Assembly: GCA_002334915.1 (NCBI GenBank) | Contig: DDCQ01000062.1 | Coordinates: 1-17,119 of the forward strand | Direction: 5' to 3' | Length of the DNA: 17,119 nucleotides | Source of the DNA: Porticoccaceae bacterium UBA2002 | GTDB lineage: Bacteria; Pseudomonadota; Gammaproteobacteria; Pseudomonadales; Porticoccaceae | Shown: piece by piece, positions 11,386-17,119 of the stretch | How the letters are laid out: each line of letters starts with the position of its first letter | Numbering within the stretch: the stretch's first letter is position 1 | Position numbers and translations under genes: made by a program | The notes under the pieces: model-generated | Told to the model about the DNA's origin: nothing | Seen by the model: the letters and a program-made list of their open reading frames with translations, nothing else | Databases searched by the model: none

Positions 11386-11413
11386 ACAGGTCTCGACGTG
11401 CAAACAAAAAATT

Positions 11414-11893
11414 ATGCTTAACATAGTGCTCTATCAGCCTGAAATTCCTCCCAATACGGGCAATATTATTCGCCTCTGCGCCAATACCGGCTTTTATCTG
11501 CATCTGATCGAGCCACTGGGCTTTGATCTGGATGATAAAAAATTGCGCCGCGCCGGCCTGGACTATAGCGAGTTTCAAGCACTGCAGGTTCACAGTAGCT
11601 GGACAGCTTATTTGCAGGCGACAGAATCCACCCGGGTTTATGCGTTGAGCACCAAGGGCTCAAAATGCTATTCCAGGGTGCAGTATCAGGCGGGCGACAG
11701 CCTGTTATTTGGCCCAGAAACCCGCGGCCTCCCCGAGGATATACGGACAGAGGTTGGCATCGAGCATGTGTTGCGTCTACCTATGCAGGCTGAAAGCCGC
11801 AGTCTTAATTTATCGAATACCGTATCTATTGTCGCCTATGAAGCCTGGCGCCAACTGGATTTTGCCGGCAGCCGTCAAGCACAGGATAACTAA
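11414..11893 (+). CDS. trmL: tRNA (cytidine/uridine-2'-O-)-methyltransferase TrmL
   Basis: A SPOUT-class methyltransferase that puts a 2'-O-methyl group on nucleotide 34 of tRNA-Leu (CAA and cmnm5UAA) using SAM. The 159-residue length is normal (E. coli 157), a minimal catalytic domain without extra RNA-binding domains. Signatures: LYQPEIPPNTGNIIRLCANTG (6-26), the knot motifs LLFGPETRGLP (97-107), RLPMQAESRSLNLSN (121-135) and VAYEAWRQ. The ATG at 11414 is preceded by an A-rich stretch rather than a Shine-Dalgarno. The stop overlaps the fldB start by one base (TAATG), so translation is coupled. Its substrate base, a modified wobble uridine, belongs to the same modification family as that of the MnmC-type enzyme two genes downstream. 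Confidence 0.97.
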   Translation: MLNIVLYQPEIPPNTGNIIRLCANTGFYLHLIEPLGFDLDDKKLRRAGLDYSEFQALQVHSSWTAYLQATESTRVYALSTKGSKCYSRVQYQAGDSLLFGPETRGLPEDIRTEVGIEHVLRLPMQAESRSLNLSNTVSIVAYEAWRQLDFAGSRQAQDN

Positions 11894-12426
11894 TGAGTAG
11901 CAGGATTGGATTGTTTTATGGCAGCTCGACCTGCTACACCGAGATGGCAGCGGAAAAAATAGCTGAAGCTATCAATGGTCTCAGCGGTACAGAGCTGGTC
12001 AGCCTGCACAATATAGCCTCAGACCCTATAGAGCTAATAGCTGAGTATCAGTATCTGGTGCTGGGTATTCCCACTTGGGATTATGGCGAACTGCAAGAGG
12101 ACTGGGAGTCTAACTGGGACGCTATAGACAGCCTGGACTTTAGCGGCAAGCAGGTCGCCATCTATGGCCTCGGCGATCAGATTGGTTATCCGGAATGGTT
12201 TCAGGATGCCCTGGGCTATCTGTGGGTCAAAATGGTCAATTTAGGCGCCAGCACCGTTGGAAACTGGCCCAATCAGGGCTACAGTTTTGAGCAATCAAAA
12301 GCGCTGACCGAAGATGGCCAGTTCTTTGTAGGCCTGCCCCTGGACGATGAAAACCAGCTAGAACTCACCGATGACTATATCGCTAAGTGGTCCCGGCAAA
12401 TTCTGACGGAGTTTGGGCTCGCCTAG
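11893..12426 (+). CDS. fldB: Flavodoxin FldB
   Basis: A small FMN electron carrier of the cytoplasm. The 177-residue product follows E. coli FldB (173) closely: LFYGSSTCYTEMAAEKIAEA at 7-26 with the phosphate-binding SSTCYT loop, LGIPTWDYGELQEDWE (57-72), and YGLGDQIGYPEWFQDALG (94-111). The last two carry the aromatic residues that sandwich the flavin. In the family, flavodoxins pass electrons from ferredoxin/flavodoxin reductase to enzymes such as radical-SAM proteins; the specific FldB partners are less clear. Start and stop are tightly spaced: a one-base overlap with trmL, and the next ATG one base after this stop. Placement between two tRNA wobble genes hints at a redox need of a tRNA-modifying enzyme, but that is inference. 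Confidence 0.95.
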   Translation: MSSRIGLFYGSSTCYTEMAAEKIAEAINGLSGTELVSLHNIASDPIELIAEYQYLVLGIPTWDYGELQEDWESNWDAIDSLDFSGKQVAIYGLGDQIGYPEWFQDALGYLWVKMVNLGASTVGNWPNQGYSFEQSKALTEDGQFFVGLPLDDENQLELTDDYIAKWSRQILTEFGLA

Positions 12427-12427
12427 C

Positions 12428-13723
12428 ATGGACAGTCCCAGAGGCCAGAAAAGGCAACCCAGACAATCCTGGCATCTGGATAAATCTGCAGCCCCGAGGC
12501 AGTCAAAAGAGGTGGCTGTGCTAGGCGCTGGCATTGCCGGCTGCACCGCAGCGGCGGCACTGGCTAGGCGCGGATTCCAAGTTAAAGTTATAGATCGCCA
12601 TCAGTTCGCTGGCTGCGGTGCCTCTGGAAATAATCAGGCCATTATCTATCCCAAACTATCATCGCGAGACGAGGCCCTGCCGCTGGTCAATCTGGCAGCC
12701 ATAATATTTGCCAGCCAGTATTACCAACCTTTTTGGCAACAGGATCTGGGGGCACAGTCTGGCGTGCTTGTGCTACCGGAAACCAATAAGGCTGTGGCTG
12801 ACTTTAGGCTTATAGCTGAGCGCTTTGTAAATCAGCCTGATCTGGTCAAGTTCTGCAGTAATACTGAACTCAGTAATATCGCAGGTATAGATCTGCAGGC
12901 GCAACTGGGACTGTATTTTCCAAATCTGGGCTGGCTGCAGCCTCAGGCCATTTGTCGGCAACTGTTGGCGCAATATCAGATACCACTGATAACTGCAGAT
13001 ATCCAAAGTATTACCTATCAGGATGGCCAGTGGCATTTAACCCAGACCGATAAGGATTTACCCCTGGCTGATAACAGCCTGACTAGCGAGACCCTGATTA
13101 TCGCTAATGCCTACGACTGTCTGGCCCTAGAGCAGACCCGATTTCTGCCGGTAACCCAGTTGCGGGGACAGATAACCCATATACCCAGCAATAGTCATAT
13201 TGGCGCTCTGAAAACGGTGATTTGCGGCGAGGGCTATATCACACCGCAATTTGAGGGCTCGCACAGCTGCGGCGCAACCTATAATAAGGGGCTGTTTACC
13301 ACCCAGATACGGGAAGCTGATCATCAGACCAATTTGCAGCAGATGGCTGCCACCGATAAGGGTCTGACAGAGGCTATAGGCCCACAGAACCCAAACAGTC
13401 TGTCTGGCCGCGCCAACTATCGCTGCACCACCAGAGACTACCTGCCTATTGTTGGCCCGGTCCCCAATATGCCGCAGCTACTGGAGGATTATGCTGCTCT
13501 GAGAAAAGATGCGCGGGCCGATATATCCAGCCTGGGTAGCTATAGGCCCAATCTGTTTATCCATTGCGGAATGGGTTCCAGAGGCATGGGCTACGCGCCT
13601 CTGACCGCTGAGATTTTGGCGGGGGAGATCGCCGGAGAAGAGCCAATAATGGAATCTGAGTTGCGCCTGGCAATGCATCCCGCCAGGTTTTTAATTCAAG
13701 ATTTAAAAAAGAAACGTATCTAG
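12428..13723 (+). CDS. mnmC: Stand-alone MnmC-type FAD-dependent tRNA cmnm5(s2)U34 oxidoreductase
   Basis: Matches the C-terminal oxidase half of bifunctional MnmC, which removes the carboxymethyl group of cmnm5s2U34 to give nm5s2U34. Visible are the Rossmann dinucleotide motif VAVLGAGIAGC (29-39) with acidic Asp56, the family signature GASGNNQAIIYPKLSSRDEAL (64-84), RGQITHIP, GEGYITPQ, GATYNKG, CTTRDYLPIVGPVPN and a C-terminal GMGSRGMGYAPLTAEILAGE. Length is 431 residues, whereas the usual fused gammaproteobacterial MnmC has about 660. The N-terminal methyltransferase half (nm5U to mnm5U) is missing, and fldB ends one base before this ATG. The first 28 residues are basic, with a GQKR and a Trp that recall the inter-domain linker of the fused enzyme. 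A TTG at 12413 is a less likely start. The gene ends 9 bp from the convergent hemY. Confidence 0.88.
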   Translation: MDSPRGQKRQPRQSWHLDKSAAPRQSKEVAVLGAGIAGCTAAAALARRGFQVKVIDRHQFAGCGASGNNQAIIYPKLSSRDEALPLVNLAAIIFASQYYQPFWQQDLGAQSGVLVLPETNKAVADFRLIAERFVNQPDLVKFCSNTELSNIAGIDLQAQLGLYFPNLGWLQPQAICRQLLAQYQIPLITADIQSITYQDGQWHLTQTDKDLPLADNSLTSETLIIANAYDCLALEQTRFLPVTQLRGQITHIPSNSHIGALKTVICGEGYITPQFEGSHSCGATYNKGLFTTQIREADHQTNLQQMAATDKGLTEAIGPQNPNSLSGRANYRCTTRDYLPIVGPVPNMPQLLEDYAALRKDARADISSLGSYRPNLFIHCGMGSRGMGYAPLTAEILAGEIAGEEPIMESELRLAMHPARFLIQDLKKKRI

Positions 13724-13732
13724 AGAACTAGT

Positions 13733-14941
13733 CTAATCAGCTGTTTTGAAAGCCGCCTGCAATCCCTGACGATAAATTTTGGCACTGGCTTTATGCTCGC
13801 CCATATCTGTTAGCACCTCGGCCAGTTCAAGATAGATCTGAGGACTGGCCTCAAGAGCCACAGCACTGCTCAAGTAGTCTTTAGCTTTGCCCAACAGATC
13901 CAGCCGTCGACAGATTCGCCCCAGCGCCAGCAAAAGGTTGGCATCATCTGCATGGCTGAATAACCATTTCTCCCCTGTCGCCAATTGCTTTTTAGGTTTT
14001 GAGGTTTGCGCAGTACCAAACCGATCTATAAGACCCGGATGCCAGTCATTACTGAGAGCTTTGGTCAACAGCGGTTGCAGCTTGTCCTTTGCATTGACCT
14101 TAATTAGGGCGTCCGCATATTGCGCGATAATCTCTGATTCCTTGCGCAGCGACTTAGGCAGCATTTCCCAGAGCTCAGCCAGCTGGCCCTGTTGCTCCTG
14201 CTCGGTAAATTCCGGGTCAGCGACAAACTCCTCCAGCAGGTTGCTGTAAATATCCAGTTCCAATAGCTGGATAGCGCGCTTGTTTATTGCCTCGTAGTGC
14301 TTAATATCCCCCAGCAGTTTCTGCGCCTGTTTCCAGTCGCCAAGCAGGAAATAGGTATCTACTAAAAGCCGCAAAATGCCCCTATCACTGGGATTTTCAC
14401 TGTGCAGTGATTCCAGCAGCACTGCAGCTTCATCCAGTTTCTCGTCGACAATCAGTAGTTCTGCCAGCAATTTATCCGCTAACAGACGAGATTTGGGATG
14501 GGTCATTTTTAATCGCTGCAACAGCTGGCGGGCCTTGTTGGGCTCATTGCTATCAGCCGCCGCGCGAGCGGCAAATAATAGGTTTACCACCGGCATTGTC
14601 GATCGATCTGCCGACTGGGATAACAGCAGGCTGGCCTTTTGCCAGTCCTGGTCTGCGTAGAGAAGCAGGCCCTGGGCAGTTTTGCTGCGCTGCTTTGCAC
14701 TGCGACGACTATTCCACCACAGGCGAATACCACCCGCAGAGGTAAGCCACCTAATGGCCAGTAACAGCCACAGCAGAAACCCAGTTAATACAACATAAAT
14801 AGTGGCTGCAACCAGTGCGCTCATTTCTATGCTGATATCACCCAAACTAATTAGCACATAGCCACTGTTCTGTTGCAGCAACCAGATAATGGCGGCACCA
14901 GACACCAGTGCCAGTACAGAGATAACCAGCAGTTTTCTCAC
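13733..14941 (-). CDS. hemY: HemY, TPR-containing heme biosynthesis-associated membrane protein
   Basis: An inner-membrane protein encoded with late heme genes in proteobacteria; its exact role in protoheme synthesis is unsettled. It is not the unrelated Bacillus HemY oxidase. The 402-residue product has two N-terminal transmembrane helices, at about 4-24 and 42-66, joined by a loop with GDISIEM. A short basic stretch follows (NSRRSAKQRSKTAQ, 77-90). The rest is alpha-helical TPR-like sequence, including GLLLYADQDWQKASLLLSQS, LFAARAAADSNEPNKARQLL and, near the end, LGRICRRLDLLGKAKDYLSSA. The GTG start at 14941 overlaps the hemX stop by 4 bases (GTGA), indicating translational coupling. Confidence 0.93.
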   Translation of the reverse strand: MRKLLVISVLALVSGAAIIWLLQQNSGYVLISLGDISIEMSALVAATIYVVLTGFLLWLLLAIRWLTSAGGIRLWWNSRRSAKQRSKTAQGLLLYADQDWQKASLLLSQSADRSTMPVVNLLFAARAAADSNEPNKARQLLQRLKMTHPKSRLLADKLLAELLIVDEKLDEAAVLLESLHSENPSDRGILRLLVDTYFLLGDWKQAQKLLGDIKHYEAINKRAIQLLELDIYSNLLEEFVADPEFTEQEQQGQLAELWEMLPKSLRKESEIIAQYADALIKVNAKDKLQPLLTKALSNDWHPGLIDRFGTAQTSKPKKQLATGEKWLFSHADDANLLLALGRICRRLDLLGKAKDYLSSAVALEASPQIYLELAEVLTDMGEHKASAKIYRQGLQAAFKTAD

Positions 14942-16134
14942 TTCTGTGTCTCCAGCTTGGTTTTGTCAACCAGACGGCTCTGACGCAGAACAACTGCAGT
15001 CTCTATAGCCTCAAGGGAAGTATTAATATCTGGCAATTGCTGTACCACCTGAGTCCCGGCCAATTCTGATAGTCTCTCAGTCAGCACCTGAGCACTGGGG
15101 TTAAGTTGGAAATACTGTGCCAACCAGGACTGCGCCTTGCCAATACTCTGGTTGTAGATAACCTGCTGCTCACGCAACAGCGCGCTCTGCGCCTGCTCCA
15201 GCATTAGGCGGATATTCTGTCTGACCAGGGTCTCTTCCTCAGGCAGCAGCATGGGCTCTATAGGTTGGCTGCGCTGTCTCACCCTGATCAGCTGCGCCAC
15301 TTTGTGGCTAAATCCTGCCAGTACAGATTCAGGGGCGGGGGATTCGGCCCTCTTGTCCGAGGAGTTATCCGAGCTGCTCTCTGCGCTACTCTGCACCTCC
15401 ATCTCCGGCTGCGCTGGAACACTGATTATACTCAGCTGGTCAACGCTGTTGACCAATGAGGTTAGCTCTAAATAAATTCCCTCGACATCCACCTCTCCGG
15501 CTAACCGCAACGCAGTAATATCTGCGGCCAGAGCACTGCGAGCAGGGGTAAGGTCTGGATCATCTAACTCCTGCAAGATTAGATCCGCATTGCTGAGCAG
15601 CGCCAGGGAGTTTTTGGTGCGGCGCTCGGTTTGCAGCCGCTGGTTGGCCAGCCTGGTCAGATAGACTGCCTCGGCGAGCAACCAGTCACTGCGGCTGGTT
15701 GAACCCAACTCGGCAAGTCGCCGTCCCTGAGCATTAGAGCGCAACTGCAAGTCGGTAATAAGCTGCTGAAACTCCTGGGACTGCTGTGCCTGTTGCTTTT
15801 GATCCAGGCTGTATTGTCGCTGGATACTGTCGATGGAATCGCGCAAGTTGGTTAGCTGTATCTGGGATTTGTCAGCGCCTGCTGCCCATTTTTGCCAATG
15901 GACCCAACCTAGCCAGCTGCCAGCTAGTAGCGCGGCGATAAAACCCAGAGCAAGGATAATTTTTACTGTGCGGAGAATACTGGATAGGGTGTCTGTGGTT
16001 TTTTTCGCAGACTCAGGCTGTTTACCCGGCCCAGGCTGTTTACCCGGCTCAGGCTGTTTACCGGGCTCAGGCTGCTTACCAGGCTGTTGCTTCTCAGAGG
16101 CCTTACCTGGTGCCGGTTTGCTGTCTTCAGTCAC
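14938..16134 (-). CDS. hemX: HemX, membrane-anchored heme operon protein
   Basis: A bitopic inner-membrane protein of the HemX family, sometimes labelled uroporphyrinogen-III C-methyltransferase although it lacks that enzyme's domain. It has 398 residues. A cytoplasmic Pro/Gly/Lys/Gln-rich N-terminus contains four PGKQP[E/G] repeats (18-41). A transmembrane helix follows at about 57-77 (IILALGFIAALLAG core), then a coiled-coil stretch at about 88-135. The family region includes DWLLAEAVYLTRLANQRL, followed by a conserved helical domain. An acidic Ser-rich insert near residues 245-265 looks disordered. The GTG start at 16134 has AGAGGA 6 bases upstream. A 76-bp gap separates it from hemD, with a lone CATAAT (minus strand, 16185-16190) as a weak -10 candidate. 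It overlaps hemY by 4 bases. Confidence 0.93.
   Translation of the reverse strand: MTEDSKPAPGKASEKQQPGKQPEPGKQPEPGKQPGPGKQPESAKKTTDTLSSILRTVKIILALGFIAALLAGSWLGWVHWQKWAAGADKSQIQLTNLRDSIDSIQRQYSLDQKQQAQQSQEFQQLITDLQLRSNAQGRRLAELGSTSRSDWLLAEAVYLTRLANQRLQTERRTKNSLALLSNADLILQELDDPDLTPARSALAADITALRLAGEVDVEGIYLELTSLVNSVDQLSIISVPAQPEMEVQSSAESSSDNSSDKRAESPAPESVLAGFSHKVAQLIRVRQRSQPIEPMLLPEEETLVRQNIRLMLEQAQSALLREQQVIYNQSIGKAQSWLAQYFQLNPSAQVLTERLSELAGTQVVQQLPDINTSLEAIETAVVLRQSRLVDKTKLETQK
16012..16083 (-). repeat. 18-bp tandem repeat, four copies, inside hemX
   Basis: Four consecutive 18-base units begin at 16012, 16030, 16048 and 16066, each differing from the consensus (plus strand CTCAGGCTGTTTACCCGG) at no more than two positions. 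Because the unit is 18 bases, gain or loss of copies keeps the frame. The units encode PGKQPE, PGKQPE, PGKQPG and PGKQPE, residues 18-41 of HemX, just before the transmembrane helix. Confidence 0.95.
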
Positions 16135-16210
16135 TGTATTTCCTCTTACTGTTGAGCTTATGGCTGGTTGCCAGTGGTTAGCTTATTATGATCCAGACTT
16201 AAAAAACAGA

Positions 16211-16975
16211 CTATCTCAGTGCCACCTTTACCATTTCAAACATAGAGCCTGGCAAGGCATTGTCTGCCACAAGAATATTACTATAGCCCAGCTTGCGAGA
16301 TATCTCAGCCACCCGTTCGCTGGGCACTACCACAGGGATATTGGCGGTCTCGGTAGCGGCCGGCCCCATTGCCTGAATAAGTTCGCCACTGTGAGCTACC
16401 AGACAACCACAGTCGGGGAGCAGCGACTGAGCGTCAGCCAACCTTTCCTGCACCACAATGCGCCTGTATAACTCGCAGTAGGTCACTGTCGCTCCGCGAC
16501 TCTGCAATGTATCTCCCAATGTGGTGCGTCCGCCGCCACCGCGAAAAATAATCAAAGCTTTATTTTTCAGTTCTTGTAAAGCGGGGATTTCTTGCAACAG
16601 GCCCTCGGTATTCTGCTGCTTGCGGGGCGATAAGACTGTGCAGCCATAGGCGCTGAGAATCGACTCAGTCTGTTGGCCTACGGCAAAAATTTGCTGGTCA
16701 GCGGGCAACATGGGCCAGTATTTATCGAGCCACTTGATTCCTAACTCTGCCGCATTGGCACTGATAAAAATAGCGTAGTCAAACTCGGCAAACCTGAGGA
16801 TGGAACCCTTAATTAACTCAGCCTCTGGCTCTGTTTCAGCAATGGGCTCGATACGCATAATGGATTTGTATTGGTAATCTATAGCGGCCTGTTTCAGCAA
16901 CTGCAAAAAGGCATCCTGCTGACGCAGCGGGCGTACAACTAGCACCGGCTTGCTGGCTGCTGAACTAGCGCTCAT
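16211..16975 (-). CDS. hemD: Uroporphyrinogen-III synthase
   Basis: Closes hydroxymethylbilane, the HemC product, to uroporphyrinogen III while inverting ring D. HemD is a poorly conserved family but its pattern is clear in this 254-residue protein: LVVRPLRQQD near the start, YAIFISANAAELG (67-79), FAVGQQTESIL (96-106), NTEGLLQEIP, IIFRGGGGRTTLGDTL (about 142-157), RGATVTYCELYRR, and VVVPSERVAEISRKLGYSNILVADNA near the end. The ATG at 16975 lies inside the last codons of hemC (11-base overlap), as is common for hemC-hemD pairs. A 76-bp spacer follows before hemX. Confidence 0.94.
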   Translation of the reverse strand: MSASSAASKPVLVVRPLRQQDAFLQLLKQAAIDYQYKSIMRIEPIAETEPEAELIKGSILRFAEFDYAIFISANAAELGIKWLDKYWPMLPADQQIFAVGQQTESILSAYGCTVLSPRKQQNTEGLLQEIPALQELKNKALIIFRGGGGRTTLGDTLQSRGATVTYCELYRRIVVQERLADAQSLLPDCGCLVAHSGELIQAMGPAATETANIPVVVPSERVAEISRKLGYSNILVADNALPGSMFEMVKVALR

Positions 16976-17119
16976 AGACCTCGGCCAGAATTTCGCCAGC
17001 GCCAGCGGCCAGCAATTGCTCGGCCAGTTGAATGCCTAATTGCTCTGCATTGTCGCGGTCACCCTGAATACTGGCGCGCAGAATAGTGGCGCCATCAACA
17101 CTGCCAACAAGGCCGCGCA
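16965..17119 (-). CDS. hemC: Hydroxymethylbilane synthase (porphobilinogen deaminase), C-terminal end only
   Basis: The last 51 codons of an open frame entering from the right edge. The translation reads RGLVGSVDGATILRAS at the start and LLAAGAGEILAEVYER before a TAG. It contains AEQLGIQLAEQLL, the standard C-terminus of HemC (E. coli ends in the similar AREILAEVY followed by a short tail). HemC joins four porphobilinogens into the linear tetrapyrrole used by HemD. The catalytic aspartate and the dipyrromethane-binding Cys lie outside the window. The stop overlaps the start of hemD by 11 bases, so the two are translationally coupled. Confidence 0.93.
   Translation of the reverse strand, partial: RGLVGSVDGATILRASIQGDRDNAEQLGIQLAEQLLAAGAGEILAEVYER

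Noticed and set aside
16012..16083. The four short repeats as a CRISPR array
   Set aside because: The units are directly adjacent with no spacers, and they encode in-frame protein repeats.
16135..16210. Two AGCTTAT direct repeats and a TGGC-TGGTT-GCCA hairpin between hemD and hemX as a terminator or regulator site
   Set aside because: The stem is only 4 bp with no T run, and the 7-base direct repeats could easily occur by chance.
15833..16471. A 212-codon open frame on the plus strand across the hemX start, its repeat and the hemD end
   Set aside because: It lies antisense to hemX and hemD, its Cys/Pro/Gly repeat is the reverse reading of the hemX minisatellite, and it spans the hemD-hemX spacer without family-like sequence.

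Overview
The window holds 18 genes (16 complete, plus nlpD and hemC cut by the edges) packed with very short gaps. No gene-free stretch exceeds about 150 bases. The content is core chromosomal housekeeping of a Gram-negative gammaproteobacterium: KDO synthesis (kdsA), divisome protein FtsB, an NlpD-type LysM lipoprotein, a HemX/HemY heme pair, flavodoxin FldB and YheU. The order tilS-pyrG-kdsA-eno-ftsB-ispD-ispF-truD-pcm-nlpD is the one I know from Pseudomonas-like and marine gammaproteobacteria. A free-living marine lineage is plausible, but that is inference.

Layout. From 11291 down to 1, everything is on the minus strand: a secreted methyltransferase-like protein, yheU, tilS, pyrG, kdsA, eno, ftsB, ispD, ispF, truD, pcm, a DUF368 membrane protein and nlpD. 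From 11414 to 13723, three plus-strand genes form a tight cluster: trmL, fldB and a stand-alone MnmC-type FAD oxidoreductase. From 13733 to 17119 the minus strand resumes with hemY, hemX, hemD and the 3' end of hemC. One divergent promoter region (11292-11413) and one 9-bp convergent junction (13724-13732) separate the blocks.

How the genes fit together. tilS, trmL and the MnmC-type enzyme all act on the tRNA wobble position, and truD makes a tRNA pseudouridine. hemC and hemD make uroporphyrinogen III, followed by the membrane proteins HemX and HemY. ispD and ispF supply isoprenoid precursors, which feed undecaprenyl phosphate. DUF368 proteins have recently been linked to undecaprenyl-phosphate recycling, and nlpD and ftsB act in envelope growth and division.

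I found no CRISPR array, mobile element, phage remnant, toxin-antitoxin pair, RNA gene or convincing rho-independent terminator. I do not see an obvious new multi-gene system. The points most worth checking are: a possible pyrimidine-sensitive slippage start site in front of pyrG; surE missing from its usual place while a DUF368 gene sits between pcm and nlpD; an MnmC oxidase without its methyltransferase half, coupled to trmL and fldB; and an in-frame 18-bp tandem repeat in hemX.
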